Shown here in pieces: positions 54,175-62,805 of a stretch of DNA of 64,000 nt. Within the stretch, counting starts at the first letter, position 1; each line of letters opens with the position of its first letter. The notes beneath the pieces were generated by a model. That model saw only the letters and a list, made by a program, of their open reading frames with translations. It had not been told where the DNA came from and did no database searches. The translations under genes and the position numbers were made by a program. The DNA is from Anaerovirgula multivorans (lineage in GTDB: Bacteria > Bacillota > Clostridia > Peptostreptococcales > Natronincolaceae): NCBI RefSeq assembly GCF_900188145.1, contig NZ_FZOJ01000015.1, positions 1-64,000 of the forward strand. The letters are read 5' to 3'.

Positions 54175-55893
54175 ATGTATCTTGCAGAAATTAGAGGTAC
54201 CGCCTCAAAGTTTGCTGAAACCATTTCAAAAATCCTAGATATTGATGTTATGATAATTGATAACAATCATCATAAAATAGCCAACACATTTCGATATGTT
54301 GATAAGGCTACTCCTATTGCTAGGTACTCAATCATTGGGGAGGCGATCCATACAGGTAAGGTTGTAGCGGTGAAAGACAAGACTTCTTATGAACATTGTA
54401 AAAACTGCGCCGATTTAGAGAAATGTGCTATTTCAGGGCTTGTTAGTGTACCTATATTTTTTGAACAACAGGTAGTGGGGGCAATTGCACTTTTAGTGCC
54501 AGTAAATAAAACCAGTCCTGTTTTTGAAAATCTGGAAGTCTCTATAGATTTTCTAGAGGGGATGGCTGAGCTATTAAGCTCAAAGCTAAAAAGTATTGAC
54601 GGTTATAACAAGCTGAATCTCATTAAAAAAGAACGGGAAATTATCTTAGATATGATTGAAGATGGGTTAGCCTTTATCAATGAGATGGGTGAAATCATCC
54701 ATTGCAACCATCGATTTGAAAATTACTTTAAAATTGAGGAAAAAGTCATTGGTCAGCATATAGAGAAAATCATTGATCATCCTCTAATTCACGAGATTAT
54801 TTTATTTAGAAGGAACTATTCCCTCAAGTTATTTTATTATGAACAGAAACAACACAGCTTCTATGGGTTTTTATCTTGCCGTAATATTACCATCAATGGT
54901 GTTAATTATGGAACCCTTTTGACATTTAAAAGTCTCGGAAAGGTGTATAACGTCTTAAATGAAGTATCTGATAATAAAGCTAATATAACCTTTAGCAATG
55001 TTATGGGTAAGGATGATAACCTCATGAATCAAATCAATAAAGCAAAGCAACTTGCTGTAACTGATGAAAATATTCTGATTTGTGGAGAACAGGGACTTGG
55101 GAAATCTATTCTAGCTAGGGCGATACATAATTTCTCAGATAGAGCAAAACAGTACTTTGTTTTTGTCGATTGTCATAATACCCCCTATGATTTATTAGAA
55201 AAAGAAATCTTTGGAACAGAAAGTGATGCTAATAGTATAAACCCCAGCATTGGAAAATTGAGAATGGCTCATAAGGGAACCATATTCTTTAAAAATATAT
55301 GGGAGATGCCTCTTTATTTACAAAGACGATTAGTGGAAGTTATTAAGACCAAAGAGCTGAAACAGGGTACTTATAAAGGTTTTCATATAGATATTAGGAT
55401 GATCTTTGATACCAGCCAAGATTTGTTATCTCTTGTAGAGAAAAAAAGATTTGATGAGGAACTATATTTTCGAATTTCAAAAAATACTGTTACTATTCCG
55501 TCTCTAGCAACACGGAAAGGTGATATTAAAATCATTGTAGATCATGCGATAGAGAGGTTAAAGAGTAAGCATGCAAGGTTTCGGCTGAAATTTCACCAGG
55601 ATGTTTTAGATAAGATGTATGGGTATCGTTGGCCCAATAACGTGCAGGAGATTGAAAAAACTGTGGAGTTGATTATTGGCAATGCTGAAAAACATATTGT
55701 AACACTAGAAGATGTAGATGGTTTTGATTTTGTAAAAGCTAATGAAATAGAGTCAAAGACTATGGATGACATTGAGAAAGAGCTTATCGAAAAAATGCTA
55801 GCCCAGTATAATTTTAAGGCAGAAGTAGCAAAAGCTATGGGTATTGGACGCGCAACCCTTTACAGAAAACTAAAAAAATATGGGTTGAATTAA
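54175..55893 (+). CDS. DhaR-like regulator with degenerate AAA+ domain
   Basis: 572 residues. N-terminal sensor region with a Cys cluster CKNCADLEKC (about 77-86; GAF-like), a PAS-like segment (about 155-255), an enhancer-binding-type AAA+ domain (about 280-500), and a Fis-type HTH (EVAKAMGIGRATLYRKLKK) at the C-terminus. Walker A GEQGLGKS is kept (residues 304-311). The GAFTGA loop is absent (IFGTESDANSINPSIG) and Walker B reads GTIFFKNIWEM, with the DE pair replaced by KN. It should not hydrolyse ATP normally or drive sigma-54. Gene position after dhaKL suggests a DhaR-like role. Confidence 0.85.
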   Translation: MYLAEIRGTASKFAETISKILDIDVMIIDNNHHKIANTFRYVDKATPIARYSIIGEAIHTGKVVAVKDKTSYEHCKNCADLEKCAISGLVSVPIFFEQQVVGAIALLVPVNKTSPVFENLEVSIDFLEGMAELLSSKLKSIDGYNKLNLIKKEREIILDMIEDGLAFINEMGEIIHCNHRFENYFKIEEKVIGQHIEKIIDHPLIHEIILFRRNYSLKLFYYEQKQHSFYGFLSCRNITINGVNYGTLLTFKSLGKVYNVLNEVSDNKANITFSNVMGKDDNLMNQINKAKQLAVTDENILICGEQGLGKSILARAIHNFSDRAKQYFVFVDCHNTPYDLLEKEIFGTESDANSINPSIGKLRMAHKGTIFFKNIWEMPLYLQRRLVEVIKTKELKQGTYKGFHIDIRMIFDTSQDLLSLVEKKRFDEELYFRISKNTVTIPSLATRKGDIKIIVDHAIERLKSKHARFRLKFHQDVLDKMYGYRWPNNVQEIEKTVELIIGNAEKHIVTLEDVDGFDFVKANEIESKTMDDIEKELIEKMLAQYNFKAEVAKAMGIGRATLYRKLKKYGLN

Positions 55894-55932
55894 TAAAATA
55901 GGTAAGATTTTTAAAAAAGAAAAGAATAATTT

Positions 55933-55977
55933 AAAACCGGTGCTTTCCTTATATTCTGGAATGCGCCGGTTTTATTG
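55933..55977 (+). terminator. terminator of dhaKL-regulator operon
   Basis: AAAACCGGTGC / GCGCCGGTTTT (one G-T pair) with an inner TTTCC/GGAA stem, then TTTTATT. Confidence 0.8.
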
Positions 55978-56252
55978 ATAATAGAATCGGAAGTAGCTAT
56001 ACCAATCTTCTAGTCGCTTTGGTGGACTTACATTTGTCATTTTTAAATTATCAACGCCTCTCTACTCTGTTTTTTCAAATGGTTCTCAATTAACCTATGT
56101 GTAAAATCTATACTTGCTTTGTGTAGTGCTTATGAATGATTGAAATTTCAATTAGTACAAGACTGATAGGGAGCTACCGGATTCTATTATATTATATGTA
56201 TACTCCAAAGAGAGGATGTTTAAACATTGTTTTTTGAAATTTTTTAATTTTC
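55978..56252. other. intergenic, possible decayed copy of the RNA-like repeat
   Basis: No gene seen. GTGTAGTGCTTATGAATG (56121-56138) recalls the TGTAGTGCTTGAT block of elements A-C, but the other blocks are not clear, so I do not count it as a copy. Confidence 0.35.
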
Positions 56253-56858
56253 TTAAAAAATCATGAATTGATTAGCAAAATTGAAAAAAGCATCGGGATG
56301 ATTCAATTCAGAGCGAACATTACTATGCTTATGGAAATCTGCTTCCCATCTATCTAAATTATTAACCATTTGTAGAGTATCTTGAAATAAAGATGTATTT
56401 ACTTTTATAGACTTTCTATTTAGCAAAGAATCCAGCTGAGGGTGGACTTTAGAAATTCTATAAAGCAAGACTACTCCTTGGTAGATAATCTTGTGATCTG
56501 TTGCAGATTCAATAATCTGCATAATATCTGGAATAAGCTTTCTTACTAAATCAGTGTCCTTGGGGATCGTGGACAAAGCTCGGATTCCGTATTGAATATA
56601 AATGCTTTCGTCAGTTACTTTTAAGATATCTAATATATAGGGAAAGAACTCCTCTTGCTCCAAATGTTTAATAAGAAGAAAACAATGATTAACAATGGTA
56701 TCTCTCTCAAATAGTCCTCGATCCAGTAGCCGTATAAGAGCACCAACAGTTTCAGGGTAGCCAATAGCTTCTAATTCCTTTTCTATAAGTATTTTTTTTG
56801 ATTCTTCTACATTGTCTATTAATTTCTCTATTTTTGTATCAAAAAAAGTATTTACCAT
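56253..56858 (-). CDS. HEAT-repeat-like helical protein
   Basis: 201 residues, nearly all helix. Repeated pairs such as GYPETVGALIRLLDR, EEFFPYILDILKVTDESIYIQYG and RKLIPDIMQIIESATDHKIIYQG suggest four or five HEAT/ARM-type units. GGAAGGAAGGGAG precedes the ATG at 56858. I do not recognise a specific family; such proteins are usually binding scaffolds. It is alone between two unrelated operons on the opposite strand. Confidence 0.7.
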   Translation of the reverse strand: MVNTFFDTKIEKLIDNVEESKKILIEKELEAIGYPETVGALIRLLDRGLFERDTIVNHCFLLIKHLEQEEFFPYILDILKVTDESIYIQYGIRALSTIPKDTDLVRKLIPDIMQIIESATDHKIIYQGVVLLYRISKVHPQLDSLLNRKSIKVNTSLFQDTLQMVNNLDRWEADFHKHSNVRSELNHPDAFFNFANQFMIF

Positions 56859-57040
56859 CTTTTTCTCCCTTCCTTCCTTTCTTTATTTATTTTACCCCTG
56901 CAAAAAGAAAATAACCTAAGAAAAAAATTGGGAAAAATTATTTTTTATCTTCATACTTTCTTCACAATCTTTTATTAAAATAAAGATATCAAATAAACTA
57001 TTTATGGATAGCCAATTTTAAACTTTAATTGCACTCTGTG

Positions 57041-57082
57041 AAAGTGACTGACAGCAAATCAAAGATTTGGGTCATCTACTTT
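57041..57082. repeat. stem-loop repeat, unit a
   Basis: AAAGTGACTGAC, an inner stem CAAATC-AAA-GATTTG, then GTCATCTACTTT. The outer AAGT/ACTT and inner stems pair exactly. Unit b (57163-57202) has the same unpaired letters but different stems. Confidence 0.6.
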
Positions 57083-57149
57083 TGATATACACGGTCTACG
57101 GTTTCGCCCAAAACCATGGGCAGCAAATGTAGCCCTTGGTATATCAAAA
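57080..57149. repeat. structured repeat GTCTACGG, copy 1
   Basis: Outer 11-bp stem TTTTGATATAC / GTATATCAAAA encloses GTCTACGGTTTCGCCC, a GCCC/GGGC stem, CTAC/GTAG pairing and GCAAATGTAGCCCTT. The second copy is 58712-58798. Confidence 0.65.
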
Positions 57150-57162
57150 TTTCACCTTGTAT

Positions 57163-57202
57163 AAGCGACTGACATGAAATCATAGATTTCAGTCATCTGC
57201 TT
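57163..57202. repeat. stem-loop repeat, unit b
   Basis: AAGCGACTGACA, inner stem TGAAATC-ATA-GATTTCA, GTCATCTGCTT. Compared with unit a, AAGT/ACTT has become AAGC/GCTT and the inner stem is changed on both sides. Confidence 0.6.
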
Positions 57203-57245
57203 AAGTTCTGTAGTTGGTTATCCGCATTCTAAGGAGGAAAATAAA

Positions 57246-57587
57246 ATGAAAAAAATGATTGCATTAGGAGTTGTGATGGTATTGGTGCTTGGGCTAGGCA
57301 TGGTAGCTTATGCGGAAAGCAACAATGAGGTGCCTCAGTGGTTTAACGATATGATGACATGGAGAAAAGGTCAAGTGCAAGAGTCATTAGAAGCTGGAGA
57401 AATTACAGAAGAGGAAGCAGCTACATGGAATGAACATTTTGATCAGATGGAAGAGTATCATACAGAAAATGGTTTCCAAATGGGTAGAGGATTTGGAGCT
57501 TGCCATGGTAATAATGACAGCGGAAGAGGCCTAAGTCTTGGAAGAGGAATAGGCAATGGGATGAGAGGTATGATGGGTGGTTTTTAA
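57246..57587 (+). CDS. secreted DUF2680-like protein, Gly/Met-rich tail
   Basis: 113 residues. Signal peptide (1-24; MKKMIALGVV..VAYAES). Mature start VPQWFNDMMTWRKGQVQESLEAG-like helix, ITEEEAATWNEHFDQMEEYHTENGF, then a Gly/Met/His-rich end (FGACHGNN, GMRGMMGGF). This matches DUF2680/YckD-type exported proteins of unknown role. The Met/His/Cys content could bind metal, but that is a guess. Preceded by the three stem-loop repeats at 57041-57202. Confidence 0.8.
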   Translation: MKKMIALGVVMVLVLGLGMVAYAESNNEVPQWFNDMMTWRKGQVQESLEAGEITEEEAATWNEHFDQMEEYHTENGFQMGRGFGACHGNNDSGRGLSLGRGIGNGMRGMMGGF

Positions 57588-57607
57588 TAACCACTCTTTT
57601 TTTATTT
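57577..57607 (+). terminator. terminator overlapping stop codon
   Basis: GTGGTT / AACCAC stem spanning the TAA, followed by TCTTTTTTTAT. Confidence 0.65.
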
Positions 57608-57691
57608 TTATTTAAGGTTTTGTTAATAGTAAATTATAGATAGATGGTATATAATAAAAGAGTAAATTTTTTTAGAAAGGAATATAAATCT

Positions 57692-58627
57692 ATGGGAGAA
57701 GTTCGACGTACTAGTATAGGGGGGCAAGCCCTAATAGAAGGGGTTATGATGCGAGGTCCTAAAGAAATAGCAATTGTTGTAAGACGTCCTGATCAGCAAA
57801 TAACAGTAAAAAAAGAAACTGTTGGAGGGATCGTTCAAAAATATAAATTGAACAAGATACCTTTTTTAAGAGGAGCAGTAGCTTTGATTGATTCAATGGT
57901 GCTTGGGATGCAGTCTTTAACCTATTCGGCTGAGGTGGCTGAAGAGGGTTTAGAAGAGGAGGAACCAGATAAATTTCAGAGGTTTATGGAAAAGCTTTTT
58001 GGGAATAAGGCGAATGATGTATTGTTATATACTTCTGTTGCAATAGCTATGATGTTATCTGTAGCTATCTTTATTATTGGGCCTACATTTCTTACAAGTT
58101 TTCTAGGAAGATATATAGGAAAAAATATTTTTATGAATTTGATGGAAGGTTTCTTGCGATTAGGCATGTTCTTTATTTATATTGTATTAATTTCTAGAAT
58201 GAAGGATATAAAGCGAGTATTTCAATATCATGGAGCAGAGCATAAGGCAATTTACTGTTATGAGCATGGAGAAGAGTTAACAGTGGAAAATACTCGTAAA
58301 TACACAACATTGCATCCAAGATGCGGGACTAGCTTTTTATTCATTGTTATGATGGTTAGTATCATCATGTTTTCTATGGTGGGATGGCCTAATCCCTTAG
58401 TAAGGGTAGTCACCAGGTTAGCTCTTATGCCGCTAGTAGCAGGGATTTCCTATGAGATTATTAAGCTGGCGGGAAGAAGTAATTCCCCAATCATGAAAGC
58501 AATTAATTATCCTGGTATGATGATGCAAAAATTCACGACACTAGAGCCTGATGATAGTCAAATAGAGGTTGCTATAGAGGCGTTAAAAAATGTATTAGTA
58601 GATAATGAAGAGGAAAGTAAGTGGTAG
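57692..58627 (+). CDS. DUF1385 membrane protein
   Basis: 311 residues from ATG 57692 (AGAAAGGAA upstream; the frame opens 48 bp earlier without a ribosome site). TSIGGQALIEGVMMRGP at the N-terminus, FQYHGAEHKAIYCYEHG, TTLHPRCGTSFLF and PGMMMQKFTTLEPDD near the end are diagnostic; four or five membrane helices. Function unknown. It normally lies between the rpmE/tdk genes and prmC-prfA, as it does here except for the inserted 13 kb. Confidence 0.92.
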   Translation: MGEVRRTSIGGQALIEGVMMRGPKEIAIVVRRPDQQITVKKETVGGIVQKYKLNKIPFLRGAVALIDSMVLGMQSLTYSAEVAEEGLEEEEPDKFQRFMEKLFGNKANDVLLYTSVAIAMMLSVAIFIIGPTFLTSFLGRYIGKNIFMNLMEGFLRLGMFFIYIVLISRMKDIKRVFQYHGAEHKAIYCYEHGEELTVENTRKYTTLHPRCGTSFLFIVMMVSIIMFSMVGWPNPLVRVVTRLALMPLVAGISYEIIKLAGRSNSPIMKAINYPGMMMQKFTTLEPDDSQIEVAIEALKNVLVDNEEESKW

Positions 58628-58644
58628 AAGATAAGATATTCAAG

Positions 58645-58677
58645 AGAAAGTTCTTACAAAAAAGAGCTTTCTTTTTC
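58645..58677 (+). terminator. terminator after DUF1385
   Basis: AGAAAGTTCTT / AAGAGCTTTCT (one T-G pair), 6-nt loop, then TTTTCT. Confidence 0.75.
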
Positions 58678-58711
58678 TGTTATCATAGTTATAGGTTCAC
58701 TGCTATACTTT

Positions 58712-58798
58712 AATTTTAATACCCACAGTCTACGGTTTCGCCCTTGGCTAAAAAGCGTAGTCAAGAACTGCAAAGGTAGCCCTTAGTGTATTAAAATT
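58712..58798. repeat. structured repeat GTCTACGG, copy 2
   Basis: Outer 11-bp stem AATTTTAATAC / GTATTAAAATT, then GTCTACGGTTTCGCCC, an extra hairpin CTTGGCTA/TAGTCAAG, and GCAAAGGTAGCCCTT. Core letters agree with copy 1 while the outer stem sequence is different but still perfectly paired. Confidence 0.65.
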
Positions 58799-58904
58799 AA
58801 GATGTATGCATGTGTATTTATAATATGAAAAGTATATATTCATAGAAAAAATACTTTCTGGTGAAAATAATAGTTATTTGAAGGAAGAAGTAGGGAGGGT
58901 TTTG

Positions 58905-59774
58905 TTGGTGACAGCAGGAAAAATTTTGAGGGAAGCAGTGGAAAAATTGAAAACGGCTGATATTGGAACACCTCAACTAGATGCTGAAGTGATTTTATCA
59001 GATTTGCTTCAGGTAGAGAGAATAAAGTTGCATATCTATCCAGATATGGAAATTTCCCGGGAAATTTGTCAAAAGTTTTGGTGTGCTGTTGAAAAAAGGC
59101 TTAAAAATATGCCTGTGCAATATATTGTGAATCGACAGGAATTTATGGGACTGGAGCTTTGGGTAGAAGAAGGGGTGTTAATTCCAAGGGGAGATACGGA
59201 AATCTTAGTAGAAAAAGTTTTAGAAATCTATCGGCAGTATTATTCCTCTAAAAGCATCAATGTGTTGGATATAGGCGTAGGTAGCGGTGCTATCACTGTA
59301 AGCATAGCTAAGTATATAGACAAATCTCATGTTTATGGGATCGATGTTTCTCAAAAAGCATTAGAGGTGGCTGGTAAAAATACTATAAAACATCATGTGG
59401 AGAACCAGATTACCTTTCTTCAAGGCAGTTTATTTGAACCATTAGAGGGTAAGAAACTAGAAAATGGATTGGAATTCATTCTCTCTAATCCCCCTTATAT
59501 CCCTGGAAAAACGATTGAAACTTTATCGAAGGAAGTAAAGGATTATGAACCTTCATTAGCGTTAGATGGTGGAGAAGATGGACTATATTTCTACAGAGAA
59601 ATTGTTAAAAGAGCTTCTGTCTTTCTAAAAAAAGGAGGATGGTTGGTTTTTGAGATTGGTTACGACCAAGGAGAAGCATTGCAGGAGATGATGAGGAAGG
59701 AAGGTTTTACTCATATAGAGGTAACAAAGGATTTGGCAGGATTAGACAGAGTAGTTTTGGGAAGGATTATATGA
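58905..59774 (+). CDS. prmC: peptide chain release factor N5-glutamine methyltransferase
   Basis: About 290 residues. GGGAGG at 58893-58898 favours TTG 58905 (or GTG 58908) over the TTG at 58878 that opens the frame. N-terminal helical domain, LIPRGDTEILVE, SAM-binding VLDIGVGSGAITVS, and the catalytic NPPY in LSNPPYIPG. Methylates the GGQ glutamine of release factors; prfA, its substrate, is next. Confidence 0.93.
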   Translation: MVTAGKILREAVEKLKTADIGTPQLDAEVILSDLLQVERIKLHIYPDMEISREICQKFWCAVEKRLKNMPVQYIVNRQEFMGLELWVEEGVLIPRGDTEILVEKVLEIYRQYYSSKSINVLDIGVGSGAITVSIAKYIDKSHVYGIDVSQKALEVAGKNTIKHHVENQITFLQGSLFEPLEGKKLENGLEFILSNPPYIPGKTIETLSKEVKDYEPSLALDGGEDGLYFYREIVKRASVFLKKGGWLVFEIGYDQGEALQEMMRKEGFTHIEVTKDLAGLDRVVLGRII

Positions 59775-59908
59775 TGTACGATAAAAACATATAGCGAATT
59801 TTTAATAAATTTGATATAATATTATGTTGGAAGCAAATAGATACTTTGAAATAATATCATGATAGATGTATAAATAGAAGCAAGTTAATTATTATATGAG
59901 GTGAGAAA

Positions 59909-60982
59909 ATGTTAGAAAAACTAGATTTTTTGCAACAAAAATACGAAGACATAGGTGTAAAGATAAGTGATCCTGATGTAATTAACAACCAAAGCCTATG
60001 GCAAAAGCTGATTAAAGAGCATTCAGAGTTGGAGCCAATTGTAGCTAAATACAAGGAATATAGAGCTTCGGAAGAAGCACTAAAAGAAGCGAAAGAAATC
60101 CTTTATGATAAATCCGCAGAAGAAGAATTAAGGGAAATGGCTAAAATGGAGATGGATGAGCTAGCGGAGAAAATCGATGAACTAAAGGAAGAATTAAGAA
60201 TCCTTCTATTGCCAAAAGATCCTAACGACGATAAAAACGTTATTGTGGAAGTCCGCGCTGGAACTGGTGGAGATGAAGCTGGGCTATTTGCTGCTGACTT
60301 GTTTAGAATGTATACAAAATATGCTGAGCATCAGGGATGGAAAACAGAAATGATGAGTTTAAATGAAACCGGTGTAGGTGGCTATAAAGAAGTTATTTTT
60401 ATGATTAAAGGAAAAGGTGCCTATTCCCAGCTTAAATATGAAAGCGGTGCCCATAGAGTTCAAAGAATCCCTGCCACTGAATCTGGAGGAAGAATTCATA
60501 CCTCTGCTGCTACTGTAGCGGTGCTTCCAGAAGTAGATGATGTAGAATTTCAAATCAATGCTAATGATTTAAGAGTAGATGTATTTAGATCTTCAGGCTG
60601 TGGTGGACAAAGTGTTAACACCACTGATTCTGCTGTAAGAATTACACACTTGCCAACTGGCTTGGTAGTTTCTTGCCAAGATGAAAAGTCCCAGTTAAAG
60701 AATAAAGAAAAGGCATTGAAAATCTTGAAAGCTAGACTTCAAGATAAGGCAAGTCAGGAGCAACAGGACGAAATTGCCCAAAATAGAAAAAGTCAAGTTG
60801 GCTCTGGAGATAGAAGTGAACGTATTAGAACCTATAACTTTCCACAGGGCCGTGTCACGGATCATAGAATTAATGTAACTCTGTATAAGCTGGATAGCTT
60901 TTTACAGGGAGAGATTGAAGAAATGATTAATGCTTTAATCACATCCGATCAAGCTGAAAAATTAAAAGCTGTAGAGGCTTAA
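59909..60982 (+). CDS. prfA: peptide chain release factor 1
   Basis: 357 residues. The stop-codon-reading PAT motif is in [20 protein letters not shown], and the GGQ motif in [21 protein letters not shown]. Recognises UAA and UAG. A TATAAT at 59815-59820 may give it its own promoter. ATG after GAGGTG. Confidence 0.97.
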   Translation: MLEKLDFLQQKYEDIGVKISDPDVINNQSLWQKLIKEHSELEPIVAKYKEYRASEEALKEAKEILYDKSAEEELREMAKMEMDELAEKIDELKEELRILLLPKDPNDDKNVIVEVRAGTGGDEAGLFAADLFRMYTKYAEHQGWKTEMMSLNETGVGGYKEVIFMIKGKGAYSQLKYESGAHRVQRIPATESGGRIHTSAATVAVLPEVDDVEFQINANDLRVDVFRSSGCGGQSVNTTDSAVRITHLPTGLVVSCQDEKSQLKNKEKALKILKARLQDKASQEQQDEIAQNRKSQVGSGDRSERIRTYNFPQGRVTDHRINVTLYKLDSFLQGEIEEMINALITSDQAEKLKAVEA

Positions 60983-61065
60983 AGTTTCCAATTATCCTTG
61001 AAAAATATGAACTGTTATGTTATTTTTATTGTAATAGATGAAAGAAAAGTAGGGGTGTGGGGATA

Positions 61066-61431
61066 TTGGAAGAAAAAGTGATGATTAGAGAAATGTTTAA
61101 TGACATCATTACACGCTTAGATGTTATTCAAAAAGAACAGCAGGAAATGAAGAGTGACTTGACAGAAACAAAGAATGACTTGGCAGAAGTAAAAACTGAC
61201 TTGGCAGAAGTAAAAATTGACTTGGCAGAAGTAAAAATTGACTTGACAGAAGTAAAAACTGACTTGACAGAAGTAAAAACTGACTTACTGGGAGTGAAAA
61301 ATGACGTTTCTAAGCTACAACAAAGCCAAGAGACAATTCGAAGTTATATTTTCAATGTAGACAAAACCTTAAAAAATTGCGAAGAAGATCATAGATTTAT
61401 TGAGGCTCTTAAAAAGATTGCAAACGGATAA
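61066..61431 (+). CDS. coiled-coil protein with 21-bp coding repeats
   Basis: About 121 residues; TTG 61066 or GTG 61057 are possible starts after AGGGG. Residues from 61156 on consist of seven consecutive 7-residue units of the type DLTEVKT / DLAEVKI, encoded by 21-bp tandem DNA repeats, forming an uninterrupted helical coiled coil (heptads with Leu and Val core). A short helical tail follows. Widespread in Firmicutes as small repeat proteins of unknown function. Confidence 0.75.
   Translation: MEEKVMIREMFNDIITRLDVIQKEQQEMKSDLTETKNDLAEVKTDLAEVKIDLAEVKIDLTEVKTDLTEVKTDLLGVKNDVSKLQQSQETIRSYIFNVDKTLKNCEEDHRFIEALKKIANG
61156..61302 (+). repeat. seven 21-bp tandem repeats
   Basis: Unit consensus GACTTGRCAGAAGTAAAAAYT. 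Middle five units nearly identical; the first and last are diverged. In frame with the coding sequence. Confidence 0.88.
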
Positions 61432-61440
61432 CAAATTAAG

Positions 61441-61475
61441 AAACTGATGACAACAAACCTGTCATCAGTTTTTTG
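61441..61475 (+). terminator. terminator after coiled-coil gene
   Basis: Perfect 12-bp stem AAACTGATGACA/TGTCATCAGTTT with TTTTTG. Confidence 0.85.
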
Positions 61476-61556
61476 TTGGATAAGCTATATTTTCTCCCTA
61501 ATAGGAATATATATTTAAAGTCAGTCAATCATGTAGTAATTTGAGGGGGAAAATAG

Positions 61557-62294
61557 ATGAGTAGCTTATTGAGAACGACCTTGGTTGGATTTTTAGTTGG
61601 CGTATTAGGAACCGGTGTTGGAGGCTCTATGGCTTTTTTGTTGCGAAATCCTTCCAAACGTTTTTTAAGTGCCATTATAGGCCTTTCTAGTGGATTAATG
61701 GTGGCAATTGTAACCTTTGAATTGATCCCAGAGGCATTTATGTTGGGAAATACATTTACAATATCTGCTGGAATTGCTATAGGAGCATTTTTGGCATCTT
61801 ATTTGGATATCTTGATTTCTCATATCCATAAAAAAAGCTTTAATGGAAGACAGGGGTACATTAAAACTGCTATACTAATAGGTGTCGCCATTGCTCTTCA
61901 CAATTTTCCAGAGGGCTTGGCCATTGGATCAGGATTTGTTGCTGAAACAAGATTAGGATTAGGTTTAGCGGTGGTAATTGCTCTACATAACATGCCAGAG
62001 GGTTTAGCTATGGTGACGCCTATGCGGGTAGGAGGTTATTCTAGCACAAAGGCATTTTTATTGACTTTATTGGCGGGAGCACCTATGGGCTTAGGAGCTT
62101 TTGTGGGAGCTTTAATTGGTGAATATGCCTATGGTTTTATTGGCGTATGTCTTGCCTTTGCGGGGGGAACAATGCTATATATAACCTTTGGTGAGTTGAT
62201 TCCTAGAGCGAAGGATCTCCATGGAGGAAGAATATCAACCGTATTTGCTATTCTAGGTTTTATTATAGGTATGTTAATTTCTAAAAGATTTTAA
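61557..62294 (+). CDS. ZIP family metal transporter
   Basis: 245 residues, eight membrane helices. Helix IV has HNFPEGLAIG and helix V HNMPEGLAM, the paired His-Asn-x-Pro-Glu-Gly metal site of ZIP transporters; a cytoplasmic loop has HIHKKS. Moves divalent metal (zinc or similar) into the cytoplasm. ATG after GAGGGG. Confidence 0.93.
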   Translation: MSSLLRTTLVGFLVGVLGTGVGGSMAFLLRNPSKRFLSAIIGLSSGLMVAIVTFELIPEAFMLGNTFTISAGIAIGAFLASYLDILISHIHKKSFNGRQGYIKTAILIGVAIALHNFPEGLAIGSGFVAETRLGLGLAVVIALHNMPEGLAMVTPMRVGGYSSTKAFLLTLLAGAPMGLGAFVGALIGEYAYGFIGVCLAFAGGTMLYITFGELIPRAKDLHGGRISTVFAILGFIIGMLISKRF

Positions 62295-62364
62295 TTTTGC
62301 TGTTAATTGATGATATTTTGGTATACAATAAGAAGAAAATATTTTTACTTGAAGGTGATGATGG

Positions 62365-62805
62365 ATGTTTCAGATCCTGTCTTGGACAATTCGATATATA
62401 TTTATTGGGCTCATTTATTATTTTATTTATCATATCATTAGGCTGATCTATTTGGATATTAAACGTATCAATGAACGTCAATCAAAACAGTTTAATAGTC
62501 CTTATTTAAAGCTAGTAAATCGCAAAGAAAGCCTAGATTTTGATATCCAAGAGTTTTATGATCTAAAGGATGTTATAACTATGGGAAGAAAAAAGGAAAA
62601 TGATATTCAAATTATGGACAAGTTTATGTCCTCTCAGCATGCTAAGATTACGATGGATGAAGATGAATATTTTTTAGAGGATTTAGGCAGTATCAATGGT
62701 ACGTATTTAAATGGAACACAAATTCAGGATGTGGTGAAATTAAAGAGCGGCGATAGGATTGGATTAGGACAGGTTGAGTTTCTGTTTGTAAAAGAGGTGG
62801 ATTAA
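62365..62805 (+). CDS. membrane-anchored FHA domain protein
   Basis: 146 residues. One N-terminal membrane helix (about 8-28), a short linker, then a forkhead-associated domain (about 70-142) with GRKKENDI, SSQHAKI and LEDLGSINGTYLNG, which bind phosphothreonine. It ends directly before the RodA/FtsW gene (GATTAAATG), so they are coupled. Suggests Ser/Thr-kinase control of cell-wall growth. Confidence 0.9.
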   Translation: MFQILSWTIRYIFIGLIYYFIYHIIRLIYLDIKRINERQSKQFNSPYLKLVNRKESLDFDIQEFYDLKDVITMGRKKENDIQIMDKFMSSQHAKITMDEDEYFLEDLGSINGTYLNGTQIQDVVKLKSGDRIGLGQVEFLFVKEVD

